Assembly (NCBI GenBank): GCA_015075405.1
Contig: JABTUK010000003.1
Span: 1,240,001-1,304,000, forward strand
Length of the DNA: 64,000 nucleotides
Direction: 5' to 3'
Source of the DNA: Anaerolineales bacterium
GTDB lineage: Bacteria > Chloroflexota > Anaerolineae > 4572-78 > J111
Shown piece after piece: positions 15,232 through 23,305 of this stretch. Under the pieces are notes generated by a model. It made no database searches, had not been told where the DNA came from, and was given only the letters and a program-made list of their open reading frames with translations. Made by a program: the position numbers and the translations under genes. The first letter of the stretch is position 1; every line of letters begins with the position of its first letter.

Positions 15232-17496
15232 ATGACCGAAGAATTTGACATTCAATGTGAAAGCTGCGGCACCATCTACAGTTACCTGGAAGATGTCTGC
15301 CCCTACTGCGGCCAGCCTCAACCGCTGGGACTGGCTCCTGAACGCAGCGCCATGACCCCCGATGCCGCTTACCCGGACTACGTCTCGGCGGAAAATCTTT
15401 ATTACGACCAGCCGCCCTACGCCGCCTACCCGGCCGATGCCGCTTATACCGACGATGAGTTTCTGCCCGATGAACTCGAAGGTCAATATGGGGGCTACGA
15501 AACCTATGAACCAGGTACGACCTATCCCTCAGAGTACGAGCCTTACCCCGCCGACTACACTGAAACAGGCTACTACCCCGAAGCTGAACCCTATTATAGC
15601 GGCAATGAAGCCTTTCCCGAATACACCGAGGATGATCACGTAGCTCAAGACGAGTTTGAGGATGAAACTTACCTCGAAGAGGACGCCCAGCCGCGCCGCT
15701 TTACCAAACGCCGCACCCTGCTGGGCTGCCTGGGGATTTTGCTCTGCATTGGCTTGATGTATGGCAGCATCGGCATTTTTGCCGCTTACCGGGGTTTGCA
15801 AGAACAGGTTTCGGAAAAACAAATCGAAGCGCAGGACCATTTTGAGCGGGGTCAGGAACATCTGACCAACAACTCGCTGGATTTGGCGATGGCCGAGTTT
15901 GAAATGGCCCTCAGCTTGAATCCGGGCCTGCTGGAAGCCCGCGAGGCGCTGCGCGAGGCCCGGCGTCTGGCCCAGGCCAAGCCCACCCCCACCTCGGAGA
16001 CACGCTCGGCGGCGGCGGCTTCGATTATAGAAAAAGCCGAAACTGAGATCGAGGAAAAAAAATGGCTTGAGGCCGCCGAAACCCTGGCCCAAATCCGCGA
16101 TCTCGACCCCAATTTCCAGGCCGAGCGCGTGTCGGAGTTGCTGTATACAGCCAACTTCGAGCTGGGCCAGCAGCTTATCACTCCCGACAAGATTGACGAA
16201 GCCCTGGCGGCCTTCGAGCGGGCGCTGGCCGAACGGCCCGATGACCCTGAGGCGACGGTTGAGCAGGCCAAGGCCGCCCTGTATGTTGAAGGTAAGGCGG
16301 CGATAGACGCCGACAAAGCCAGAGCCATCAAAGCTTTTGACCAGCTTTACCGCGAAGATGCTGAGTATCTGGATGTTGAGACTCAACTTTTGCAGGCTTA
16401 CGAAGCTTACGGCGACGAACTGGCTGAGCAAGAAGCCTGGTGTCTGGCCGAAACCCAGTACCTGGAAGCCAGCGACCTCAAGCCATCCAGCGGCCTCAAG
16501 GTGAAAGCCGACGCCAGCAGCGAGAAATGCGCCGAAGCAACCTTGGCCGAAGCTGACAGCGGCGCGCTGCAAGTGACGCCCAAGGCCACCCCTGCAGCCG
16601 GCAACGGTTCAACGGCTGGCGGAGTAGCGGCAGCGCCCCGCCTGACCCCGACAGTTGCCGCTGCTAACAATGCTGCCCCTGCCGCTTCGGGCGGCAGCGG
16701 TTCGATCTACTACTCGGCTTTCAATCCCAACGAGTCGCGCTGGGAGATTTTAGCCGTGCCCGCCGCTGGAGGCACTCCCAGAGTAGTGGCTTTGAATGGG
16801 ACCATGCCGGCGGTCAGCCCCGATGGGCGCTGGCTGGTCTACCACTCGGAATTGATTGACGCCGAGGGCTTTCATCGCCTGGATTTGACCACCGGCGAGG
16901 ACGCCCGCATTACCCAGTTTCAGCGCCATATTTTGCCGCGCTGGGGCAGCGACAGCAGCCGTTTCCTGCTGGTGGCCCAGGAGCCGGGCACGGGGCGCTG
17001 GCAAGTTCAGCTTGGTTTTGTGGACGGCAAAAGCGACCCGCTCATTTTGCGCGATGGCCGCACCCCGGATTGGTCGGCCACCGGCTTGATTGCTTATCAG
17101 GGGACGGATGCCGTGGGCAACAATCCGGGCATTTATGTGGTTCCCTTTGACGGCGGCGAAGCCATCCGGCTGACCACCCACGAAAGTGACCGCTCCCCCG
17201 ACTTTTCGCCGGACGGGAGCCAGCTTGCCTATATGTCCACCAAAGATGGCAACTGGAATATTTATACCATCAGCGCCGCCGGCAGCGCCCCCCGCCAGAT
17301 TACCAACTCCCCCGGCCAGGATGGGCTGCCGGCCTGGTCACCCGATGGTTCAAAAATTGCTTACGTGTCGGATGCCGGGGGGGGGTGGGCTATTTATACC
17401 GTTGACGCCGCCGGCGGAACGCCCTTCAAAGTAACCGCCTGGGATGGCGTCAATCTACCCGATTGGCTCATGGCCCAAATCTGGTGGGCGAGATAA
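15232..17496 (+). CDS. Zinc-ribbon / TPR / TolB-type beta-propeller membrane protein
   Basis: 754 residues. An N-terminal zinc ribbon (CESCG...CPYCG, residues ~6-25) precedes a long acidic Tyr/Pro/Glu-rich stretch (to ~155). One transmembrane helix follows (~163-188), then TPR-like helices (~195-420) and a linker. The C-terminal propeller (~485-750) carries PD40 blades such as SPDGRWLVYHS, SPDGSQLAYMSTKDG and SPDGSKIAYVSDAGG. The topology implies a cytoplasmic zinc ribbon and an extracytoplasmic TPR-propeller. No catalytic motif is visible; a scaffold or sensing role is inferred. ATG 15232 starts directly after the repeat. Confidence 0.78.
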   Translation: MTEEFDIQCESCGTIYSYLEDVCPYCGQPQPLGLAPERSAMTPDAAYPDYVSAENLYYDQPPYAAYPADAAYTDDEFLPDELEGQYGGYETYEPGTTYPSEYEPYPADYTETGYYPEAEPYYSGNEAFPEYTEDDHVAQDEFEDETYLEEDAQPRRFTKRRTLLGCLGILLCIGLMYGSIGIFAAYRGLQEQVSEKQIEAQDHFERGQEHLTNNSLDLAMAEFEMALSLNPGLLEAREALREARRLAQAKPTPTSETRSAAAASIIEKAETEIEEKKWLEAAETLAQIRDLDPNFQAERVSELLYTANFELGQQLITPDKIDEALAAFERALAERPDDPEATVEQAKAALYVEGKAAIDADKARAIKAFDQLYREDAEYLDVETQLLQAYEAYGDELAEQEAWCLAETQYLEASDLKPSSGLKVKADASSEKCAEATLAEADSGALQVTPKATPAAGNGSTAGGVAAAPRLTPTVAAANNAAPAASGGSGSIYYSAFNPNESRWEILAVPAAGGTPRVVALNGTMPAVSPDGRWLVYHSELIDAEGFHRLDLTTGEDARITQFQRHILPRWGSDSSRFLLVAQEPGTGRWQVQLGFVDGKSDPLILRDGRTPDWSATGLIAYQGTDAVGNNPGIYVVPFDGGEAIRLTTHESDRSPDFSPDGSQLAYMSTKDGNWNIYTISAAGSAPRQITNSPGQDGLPAWSPDGSKIAYVSDAGGGWAIYTVDAAGGTPFKVTAWDGVNLPDWLMAQIWWAR

Positions 17497-17498
17497 AC

Positions 17499-17576
17499 GA
17501 GAAATAAGAAAGTAGAAATAAGAAGTTAGAAATTCCAGAAACCTTCTTCTTTCTTAATTCTTATTTCTTATTTTCA
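17499..17576. repeat. Imperfect palindrome of AGAAATAAGA words
   Basis: AGAAATAAGAAAGTAGAAAT and AAGAAGTTAGAAATTCC on the left are mirrored by TTCTTCTTTCTTAATTCTTA and TTTCTTATTTTC. It follows the stop of the preceding gene within 3 bp and may serve as a 3' end or terminator. Confidence 0.65.
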
Positions 17577-17589
17577 TAATTCATGGAGT

Positions 17590-17618
17590 TTGATTTTTTA
17601 AGCGATCTCCGCTATACT
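17590..17618 (+). promoter_or_regulatory. Promoter of tRNA-Pro
   Basis: TTGATT at 17590-17595 and TATACT at 17613-17618 are separated by exactly 17 bp. The tRNA begins 12 bases after the -10 box, which fits a sigma-70-type promoter with a very short leader. Confidence 0.75.
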
Positions 17619-17630
17619 ATAAGCCAATTC

Positions 17631-17705
17631 CGGGGTGTAGCTCAGTCCGGCTAGAGTGCTTGGTTTGGGACCAAGAGGCCGACGGTTCGAATCCGTCCAC
17701 CCCGA
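17631..17705 (+). tRNA. tRNA-Pro (TGG)
   Basis: The acceptor arms CGGGGTG and CACCCCG pair perfectly. The anticodon stem CTTGG/CCAAG encloses the loop TTTGGGA, with anticodon TGG. The T arm GACGG-TTCGAAT-CCGTC is complete. The discriminator is A, and CCA is not encoded. Confidence 0.95.
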
Positions 17706-17750
17706 CAGACAGCTTCTTAACAACCCAATCATCCATCAGAGAGTGTTCCT

Positions 17751-18140
17751 ATGACTTGTAACACTTCACCCATTCGTATCCTCTATGTTGAAGATGACAA
17801 GATCTTACAGTTGTCTCTGGCCCAAATGCTCGAAATATTAGGGTATGAGGTAGCCTGTGCCGATAACGGCAAACAGGGCGTTGAAAAAGCTGAAAGTTGG
17901 CAACCTGATATTATTTTGATGGATATGCGCATGCCAGTTATGACCGGCGATCAAGCCATTCAGGTTTTACGCAGCAAACCTGATACCGCCAAGATTCCCA
18001 TTTTTGTTCTATCCGCTTTTACGGATGCCAAAACACGGGAGTTGTGCCGGCAGGTCGGGGCGACCAAGTTTATAACCAAGCCGCCTGACATCCGCAAGAT
18101 AGACGCCGACATTAAAGAATTGCTCAGGCTTGACGGGTAG
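17751..18140 (+). CDS. Single-domain response regulator
   Basis: 129 residues forming one receiver domain. Acidic pair ED-D (14-16), phospho-acceptor Asp58 in LMDMRMP, Ser at FVLSAF and Lys in FITKPP are present. It sits alone between tRNA-Pro and tRNA-Gly with no kinase nearby, so its partner is unknown. It is clearly different from the two receivers at 2190 and 10040. ATG 17751 is the only reasonable start. It may be read through from the tRNA-Pro promoter. Confidence 0.9.
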   Translation: MTCNTSPIRILYVEDDKILQLSLAQMLEILGYEVACADNGKQGVEKAESWQPDIILMDMRMPVMTGDQAIQVLRSKPDTAKIPIFVLSAFTDAKTRELCRQVGATKFITKPPDIRKIDADIKELLRLDG

Positions 18141-18156
18141 AACCTCACTACCAAAC

Positions 18157-18184
18157 TTTACACAAAAAGTTAAATCGTTATAAT
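18157..18184 (+). promoter_or_regulatory. Promoter of tRNA-Gly
   Basis: TTTACA at 18157-18162 and a consensus TATAAT at 18179-18184 are spaced by 16 bp. tRNA-Gly begins 10 bases downstream. The split CAU tRNA is only 9 bp beyond tRNA-Gly and is probably co-transcribed from here. Confidence 0.8.
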
Positions 18185-18194
18185 TTATCATACT

Positions 18195-18265
18195 GCGGGC
18201 ATAGCTTAGTGGTAAAGCCCTAGCCTTCCAAGCTAGTTACACGGGTTCGAGCCCCGTTGCCCGCT
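18195..18265 (+). tRNA. tRNA-Gly (TCC)
   Basis: Acceptor arms GCGGGCA and TGCCCGC pair perfectly. The anticodon stem CTAGC/GCTAG holds the loop CTTCCAA, with anticodon TCC. The T arm ACGGG-TTCGAGC-CCCGT is complete. The discriminator is T, and CCA is not encoded. Confidence 0.95.
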
Positions 18266-18306
18266 CTTTTTATTGGGCCCTTAGCTCAGCGGTTAGAGCG
18301 GCCGGC

Positions 18307-18681
18307 TCAAAGCAGCGAGTCTAAGTTGAGGTGAGGGTTATGTAATTCAGCATGACAGTTGTGACATACCAGAACGCACTTATCGAGTTCGGCCAATACG
18401 GTCTCCAATCCTCGATTAGATAGAGATCGCATATCTAGCTTAAAATCTTTATCTGCTGCGTCCGTGTGATGAAAAGCCAAAGCTGCTAAATTCTTGGAGT
18501 AACCACAAATCGAACAGCATCCACCAGCAGCTTTTATTAGTTCTAGTTTTCTGGCAAGTCCTCTGTTCTTCTGAGATACATAACTCTGGTGGTGCTTATT
18601 TTTGCAGAATGTCGAACAAAATTTTGTTTGTTTGCCTTGCAGAGAAACGCCACAAACGATGCAGTTAGACATTTTTATCAT
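18307..18681 (-). CDS. HNH homing endonuclease inside the intron, antisense to the tRNA
   Basis: 124 residues. N-terminal Cys pairs (CIVCG, CSTFCKNKH) and CSICG suggest zinc binding. The HNH core is AFHHTDAADKDF followed by CVLVCHNCHAELHNP. It is read on the strand opposite to the tRNA and intron. Its stop codon (TCA on the plus strand, 18307-18309) spans the 5' splice junction. Homing endonucleases of this kind spread the intron by cutting intronless alleles; since it is antisense it needs its own promoter, which I could not find. The start could also be the in-frame ATG at 18672. Confidence 0.88.
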   Translation of the reverse strand: MIKMSNCIVCGVSLQGKQTKFCSTFCKNKHHQSYVSQKNRGLARKLELIKAAGGCCSICGYSKNLAALAFHHTDAADKDFKLDMRSLSNRGLETVLAELDKCVLVCHNCHAELHNPHLNLDSLL

Positions 18682-18911
18682 AACTGCATTTTATACCTGA
18701 TATGACTTTCTGTCTAGGGCTGCTTGAAGAGTAATTTTCAAGTGAAACCTGTCAAATTCGGGGAAGCCTAAGTCGTGAGATAGGGTAATCCCGAGCCAAA
18801 CCTCTTTAGGGGGAAGGTGTAGAGACTAGATGGCAGGCCCCCTGATGTTAGGGGTGAAGGGATAGTCCAGCCCACAAACCCGAAAGGGGCAGTGAAAGCT
18901 GTAGTGGGATG
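18308..18911 (+). mobile_element. Group I intron (IC3-like) in the tRNA anticodon loop
   Basis: The exon ends in T33 and the intron ends in G, as group I splicing requires. The core elements are in the order P, Q, R, S: GTCAAATTCGGGGAAGCCTA (18751-18770), GGTAATCCCGAGCCAAACC (18784-18802), GTGTAGAGACTAGATGG (18817-18833) and AAGGGATAGTCC (18857-18868). R and S pair to form P7. These resemble the cyanobacterial tRNA-Leu intron class. The first ~375 nt are occupied by the reverse-strand HNH gene; without it the ribozyme is about 230 nt. A candidate guide sequence, GGGCTG near 18717-18722, could pair with the exon end CGGCT. Confidence 0.88.
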
Positions 18912-18959
18912 CATAACCGGTTGGTCGCAGGTTCGATCCCTGCAGGGCCCACAAAAGAA

Positions 18960-18988
18960 CACCCGCCTTAATAGGCGGGTGCTTTTTT
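18960..18988 (+). terminator. Rho-independent terminator after the tRNA group
   Basis: CACCCGCC (18960-18967), loop TTAATA and GGCGGGTG (18974-18981) are followed by C and six T. It terminates the tRNA transcript. It also lies between convergent genes and could act weakly for nadE, whose stop is at 18991. Confidence 0.9.
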
Positions 18989-18990
18989 AT

Positions 18991-20751
18991 TTAGCCGGTG
19001 TAGCGATTGGTAATCGGCAGGCGGCGATCTTTGCCAAAGGCTTTGCTGGTTATTTTGGGACCGGGGGGGGCCTGGCGGCGCTTGTACTCATTGCGGTCTA
19101 CCATGCGGATAACCCGGCGCACGGTGTCTTCGTCAAAGCCCAGCGCCACAATTTCGGCGGCGCTGTAATCCTCTTCCACATAAGCGGCCAGAATAGCATC
19201 CAGAATGTCATATTCCGGCAGCGAGTCTGTATCTTTTTGGTTGGGGCGTAATTCCGCCGAAGGTGGCTTGGTCAGGACGCTTTCGGGAATCACGGGACTG
19301 AGCTTTTCATTCCGGTAGCGGCACAGCTCATAAACCAGGGTTTTGGGCACATCTTTGATCACGGCAAAACCGCCGGCCATGTCGCCATAAATGGTAGCGT
19401 AGCCCACCGCCATCTCGCTTTTGTTGCCGGTGGTCAGCACCAGCCAGCCGAATTTGTTGCTCAAAGCCATCAGCGTATTGCCCCTGGCCCGGCTTTGCAG
19501 ATTTTCTTCGGCCTCATTGGGCCGGGTGGCGGCAAAAATATCACCCAGCATTTCCAGATAGGCTTGATAGGCCGGCTCAATTGGGATTACTTCACAGCGA
19601 ATATTGAGCCGCCGAGCCAGTTCCGCCGCGTCGCTTTTGGAGTGCTCCGATGAATAGCGGGAAGGCATCGAGACGCCAATCACATTTTCAGCCCCCAACG
19701 CATCCACGGCGATAGTCGCCACCAGCGAACTGTCCACCCCGCCCGATAACCCCAGGGTGACTTTGCTAAACCCATTTTTACAGACATAATCACGTGTCCC
19801 CAAAACCAGGGCCTGGTAGACTTCCTCCACCCGCTCCAGCGGCGGGGTGAGGGGAGAAGCAACCAGAGGCTGCCGGGGCGCAGGGATTTCCAAAGGCGGC
19901 AGGGCAACCCGCTGGAACGTGTCGGCATAGATTTCGGTCAACCCATCTTTGCGCCGGCGCGGGTCGCGCAGGCGTTGGCGGAAAACATTGCCCAGGTTAA
20001 CATCAACCAGCACCAAATCTTCGGCAAAAGATTTGCCGCGAGCCAACAGATTGCCGCGCTCATCAAAGATGACACTGCTGCCGTCAAAAATCAGTTCATC
20101 CTGCCCGCAAACCAGGTTGCAAAAAGCCACAATCGCCACGTTGTCGGCGGCGCGGGTGGCTAACATGCGTTCGCGGCTTTTGATTTTGCCGCTCTGATAG
20201 GGCGAAGCGGAGATATTGAGCAGCAGTTCGGCTCCGGCGGCGGCCTGGGCTTCGGGCGGGCCGGCCGGATACCAGATGTCCTCGCACACGCTTACCCCAA
20301 AGCATACCTCTTTGGAGGATACCTCATCGGGCGTTGAGACCGGCAAGGTGAATACCAGAGAAGTATCCCCTTTGGCAAAATAGCGATCCTCGTCAAAAAC
20401 GGCGTAGTTGGGCAGGAGGGCTTTGTGATAGATTCCGGCCAATTGGCCTTGATGCAGCACGGCGGCGGCATTGAACAAGTCGTCACGCCGGTCCACAAAG
20501 CCGACCACCGCCGTCAGCCCGGCGGTATGAGGCAGCAAACTTTCCAGCGCTGCTCGATTGGCGGCGGCAAAACCGGGTTTGAGCAGCAAATCTTCCGGCG
20601 GATAGCCGGCCAGGCTTAGCTCGGGGAACAGGACGATATTGGCCCCGGCAACCCTGGCCTTTTCGAGATACTCGATAATCTTGGCGGCGTTGCCCTGTAT
20701 ATCGCCAACGGTGGCATTAATTTGAGCCAGCGCAATGCGGAGAATAGTCAT
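18991..20751 (-). CDS. nadE: Glutamine-dependent NAD+ synthetase
   Basis: 586 residues. The N-terminal nitrilase-type glutaminase domain has the triad Glu44 (FPELSLAGYPPEDL), Lys110 (YHKALLPNY) and Cys156 (SVCEDIWYP). The C-terminal synthetase domain (~310-580) has the ATP P-loop LGLSGGVDSSLVA, and LTTGNKSEMAVGY. The enzyme makes NAD+ from nicotinate adenine dinucleotide, ATP and glutamine-derived ammonia in the cytoplasm. ATG 20751 is chosen because the protein then begins MTILRIALAQ, as in relatives; the upstream extension is repeat-derived. Confidence 0.96.
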   Translation of the reverse strand: MTILRIALAQINATVGDIQGNAAKIIEYLEKARVAGANIVLFPELSLAGYPPEDLLLKPGFAAANRAALESLLPHTAGLTAVVGFVDRRDDLFNAAAVLHQGQLAGIYHKALLPNYAVFDEDRYFAKGDTSLVFTLPVSTPDEVSSKEVCFGVSVCEDIWYPAGPPEAQAAAGAELLLNISASPYQSGKIKSRERMLATRAADNVAIVAFCNLVCGQDELIFDGSSVIFDERGNLLARGKSFAEDLVLVDVNLGNVFRQRLRDPRRRKDGLTEIYADTFQRVALPPLEIPAPRQPLVASPLTPPLERVEEVYQALVLGTRDYVCKNGFSKVTLGLSGGVDSSLVATIAVDALGAENVIGVSMPSRYSSEHSKSDAAELARRLNIRCEVIPIEPAYQAYLEMLGDIFAATRPNEAEENLQSRARGNTLMALSNKFGWLVLTTGNKSEMAVGYATIYGDMAGGFAVIKDVPKTLVYELCRYRNEKLSPVIPESVLTKPPSAELRPNQKDTDSLPEYDILDAILAAYVEEDYSAAEIVALGFDEDTVRRVIRMVDRNEYKRRQAPPGPKITSKAFGKDRRLPITNRYTG

Positions 20752-20754
20752 AGG

Positions 20755-20836
20755 TAGAATGGAAGGTTGGAAGAATGGAAGATTGGGGGGAAGCAAAATT
20801 TCCTGCCAACCTTCCCACCTTCCAGCCTTCCAACTT
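20755..20836. repeat. Imperfect palindrome of GGAAGGTTGG words
   Basis: GAATGGAAGGTTGGAAGAAT and GGAAGATTGG on one side are mirrored by CCAACCTTCCCACCTTCCAG and CCTTCCAAC. It fills the gap between the nadE start and the ANTAR regulator stop, and touches both. Confidence 0.7.
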
Positions 20837-21422
20837 AGCTTCCTTGGCCAGCCTTGTGCGCCAGAATAATCGCCTCGGCCACTTCTTTCATGGGCTTGCG
20901 GGTGTTCATGCTCATTTTTTGGATGCGGCGGAAGGCTTCCTGCTCTTCCAGGCCCTGAGCATCCATCAAAATACCTTTGGCCCGATCCACCAGCTTGCGT
21001 GTTTCCAGAGCATCTTGCAGATCGTGAACTTCCTGGTGAACCTGTTTAAATTCGCTAAAGCGGGCCAGCGCCACCTCGATGGCCGGCAGCAAATCCGCCT
21101 CGCGGAACGGTTTGACCAGGTAGCCCACCACACCCGCCTCTTTAGCCCGATCCACCAAATCCTTCTGGCTGTAGGCCGTCAACAGCACGACCGGGGCAAT
21201 TTGCTCTTCGGTCAAAATTTTGGCGGCCTCGATGCCGTCCATGTCGGGCATTTTAATATCCATCAGCACCACATCGGGCTTGAGTTCGCGGGCCAAATTG
21301 ACGGCGCTCTGCCCGTCGCCTACCTCGCCGACAACCAGATAGTTCAGGGTCGTCAGCATCTCTTTTAAGTCCATCCGCACAATGGACTCATCATCTGCTA
21401 TAATGACACGTGTTCTTTCCAC
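20835..21422 (-). CDS. ANTAR-domain response regulator (PdtaR/AmiR-NasT type)
   Basis: 195 residues: a receiver domain (~5-120; Asp54-like in LMDIKMPDMDG, Lys in YLVKPF) and a C-terminal ANTAR RNA-binding domain (~130-190; LVDRAKGILMDAQGLEEQEA, followed by FRRIQKMSMNTRKPMKEVAEAI). ANTAR proteins bind paired hairpins in leader RNA to prevent termination. The GTG start overlaps the kinase gene upstream by 25 bp, so the pair is translationally coupled. The targets are not visible in this window. Confidence 0.93.
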   Translation of the reverse strand: MERTRVIIADDESIVRMDLKEMLTTLNYLVVGEVGDGQSAVNLARELKPDVVLMDIKMPDMDGIEAAKILTEEQIAPVVLLTAYSQKDLVDRAKEAGVVGYLVKPFREADLLPAIEVALARFSEFKQVHQEVHDLQDALETRKLVDRAKGILMDAQGLEEQEAFRRIQKMSMNTRKPMKEVAEAIILAHKAGQGS

Positions 21423-22948
21423 CCTTCTTCACCTCTAAATAAGATTTTTGGGAATTTTACGGTCACGGTCAGGCCGTTGCCGTTGTTGAGAAGTAATTGA
21501 CCCTTCAGGTCTTCTTCAACTAAAATTTTAACAATGTGGAAACCGAGGCTGTCGGCCTGCTCCACTTTAAAGCCGGGCGGCAGGCCATCGCCATTATCAA
21601 CCACAGTGATGATAACCTCATCACCTTCATCTGCCAAATTGACCCGCACAAATCCCGCCTGTTTGCGCTCAAAACCATGTTCGATAGCGTTTTGCAGCAG
21701 TTCATTGATAATCAAGGAACAAGCAGTAGCCTGGCGGGCCGGCAGATAGATTGGCTCGCCAACCAACTCTAATTGGATCTCTTTATCGGGGCTAAGCATG
21801 CCCTGGCGGAACTGGGCCACAATCCGGTGGCTGACTTCTTTGATATTGATAATATTTGAATTGTCGTTCGACAAAAATTCATGAATAACGGCGATGCTCA
21901 AAATCCGGTTGAGGGTTTCATCCAGAATTTGCCGGGCCTCTTCCGACTTCACCCGGCGCGCCTGCATGCGCAGCAGGCCGGCGATGGTTTGCAGGTTATT
22001 TTTTACCCGGTGATGGACTTCCTGGATCATGGCATTTTTGACCCGGATTTCCTGATCTTGCCGCCGGCTCTCGGTGGCGTCGTGGATGGCAATCAGGACG
22101 CCATACGGTTTCGCAGTTAGTCTACCCTGGCTAAAGGTATCCAGCCAGGGCCAGCGGCTGGCCGAATAGCTGGTCAGCGGCACAACTTTACGTACCCAAT
22201 AACGCTCCCCTTCTTTGGTATCGCGTTCCAGGCAGCGGTTCTGAGCCAGCGCCGTCCGCCGGATTTCCTCGTCCGCCGTTTCGAGATCGGCCACCCGACG
22301 CCCCACTAAACTCTCTTTAAAACCCAGACGGCGGTAGAAATTTGAGGCAACCCCGCTGACATACCGCACCACGCCAAAACTATCCACAAAAATAATCCCG
22401 TCCTGCTCGCCAAACGGCGATAAGCTCTCCGCACCGGGAACCTCACCGTAAGAAACCATGAGTTGTAGCTTTTTGAGCGCCTGCTGAAAAATCCGGCTGC
22501 GCAGCCGGTGGCGCTCGTACTCGATCAGGTTGGTCACAATAATCAGCGCTGCCACCACCCGCGGCTTCTCGGAGGAGCCGTTGGCAGAACTACTGCCCGC
22601 CAGAGGGGGTGGAAAATGGACCGGCAGCGCCTGCCGGACCACCGGCGCGCCTTCGGCAATAAAACTGCGATACTCTTTCTGGTGCTGCCCGGTGATTAAA
22701 GTGCGCATCACCTCCGGCCGGGTTTGGTTACTAATGATGTAACCCTCACGGCTTTTACTGTAAACATGGGCCAACGAGTGGGGCTGGGCGTGAGCCAGGG
22801 CAATAGCTTCCTGCTCCGACTTGCGGGCATAGAGCAGAATGTCGGCCCGGCTCAGATCAGCCACAATACCCATTTGCGCCTCGATAGTGCGCAAAAAGTC
22901 AATACTGGCCTCGCTCAAATTTAGACAAGAATTTACGACAGGGTGCAT
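21398..22948 (-). CDS. PdtaS-like sensor histidine kinase (HisKA_2)
   Basis: 516 residues. The N-terminus is a GAF-like domain with LYARKSEQEAIALAHAQPHS. A PAS domain (~180-290; FGVVRYVSGVASNFYRRLGF) follows, then a HisKA_2 domain with EVHHRVKNNLQTIAGLLRMQ (~310-330). The HATPase domain has NELLQNAIEHGF and DNGDGLP. No membrane helix is seen, so it is cytosolic. It is the upstream partner of the ANTAR regulator, like PdtaS-PdtaR of actinobacteria. The ATG at 22948 gives the typical N-terminus. Confidence 0.93.
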   Translation of the reverse strand: MHPVVNSCLNLSEASIDFLRTIEAQMGIVADLSRADILLYARKSEQEAIALAHAQPHSLAHVYSKSREGYIISNQTRPEVMRTLITGQHQKEYRSFIAEGAPVVRQALPVHFPPPLAGSSSANGSSEKPRVVAALIIVTNLIEYERHRLRSRIFQQALKKLQLMVSYGEVPGAESLSPFGEQDGIIFVDSFGVVRYVSGVASNFYRRLGFKESLVGRRVADLETADEEIRRTALAQNRCLERDTKEGERYWVRKVVPLTSYSASRWPWLDTFSQGRLTAKPYGVLIAIHDATESRRQDQEIRVKNAMIQEVHHRVKNNLQTIAGLLRMQARRVKSEEARQILDETLNRILSIAVIHEFLSNDNSNIINIKEVSHRIVAQFRQGMLSPDKEIQLELVGEPIYLPARQATACSLIINELLQNAIEHGFERKQAGFVRVNLADEGDEVIITVVDNGDGLPPGFKVEQADSLGFHIVKILVEEDLKGQLLLNNGNGLTVTVKFPKILFRGEEGWKEHVSL

Positions 22949-22987
22949 CTGGCAATATCAATCGTCATTTAGCGCCTTTAAAACCGA

Positions 22988-23037
22988 AGCCACGAATCTT
23001 ACAAATTGATCCTTAAAAATCTGTAAGCTTCGTGGCT
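22988..23037. repeat. Inverted repeat (AGCCACGAATCTTACA)
   Basis: AGCCACGAATCTTACAAATT and the mirrored TCTGTAAGCTTCGTGGCT are separated by about a dozen bases. The stem of roughly 18 bp has two mismatches. Confidence 0.7.
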
Positions 23038-23119
23038 AAGCGAGATAGTTTTATTGTAGGCGCAGATTAAGGAGCGGGCATTTCACCTAATAAGTGATTA
23101 TCCAAAAATAACTTCCCCC

Positions 23120-23165
23120 AAGTTCCTACGAGTTTCCAGGGAACTAAGGGAACTCATAGGAACTC
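23120..23165. repeat. Palindromic repeat, family H (AGTTCCTA), copy 1
   Basis: AGTTCCTACGAGTTTCC and GGAACT..GGGAACTCATAGGAACT are mirror words. The flank AAAATAACTTCCCCC resembles the flank of copy 2 near 57735 (AGAAATAACTTCGCG), which suggests a shared, longer element. Confidence 0.65.
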
Positions 23166-23305
23166 AAAACGGGAAGTAAATTCTAGACGTTTACTAAGCT
23201 ACATTTTAGGTGTTCAACTCCGCTCATCAACATAGTGATGTATAGAGTACATTATACTAAAAAGCCGCTTATAAAGCGAGTGGAAAAGATTGAAAACCCC
23301 AAACT

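Larger units (their letters stand above)
18275..18951 (+). tRNA. Split tRNA with CAT anticodon (Ile2 or elongator Met), interrupted by a group I intron
   Basis: The 5' exon (18275-18307) begins GGGCCCTTAGCTCAG and ends GCCGGCT. The 3' exon (18912-18951) begins CATAACCGGTTGG and ends CAGGGCCCA. Joined, they give acceptor arms GGGCCCT/AGGGCCC, an anticodon stem GCCGG/CCGGT and loop CTCATAA, with anticodon CAT. G1 pairs with C72, so it is not an initiator tRNA. The TTAGCTCAG start, CTCATAA loop and TTGGTCGCAGGTTCGA resemble tRNA-Ile2 (CAU, lysidine-modified) more than most elongator Met tRNAs, but I cannot settle this by eye. CCA is not encoded. Intact tRNA requires splicing of 604 nt. Confidence 0.9.
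22949..23305. other. Intergenic region with two palindromes
   Basis: This 357-bp gap between pdtaS-like and fmt holds no credible gene. It contains two separate inverted repeats, described as their own entries, and an AT-rich stretch at 23216-23305 near the fmt stop. Confidence 0.6.

Noticed and set aside
15529..16572. Antisense open frame of 347 codons in the zinc-ribbon/TPR gene
   Set aside because: Low-complexity Leu/Gly/Gln sequence and no domain; the sense strand codes for clear TPR and propeller motifs.
17631..18951. tRNA cluster as a prophage or island integration site
   Set aside because: No integrase gene or duplicated tRNA end was seen in the window.
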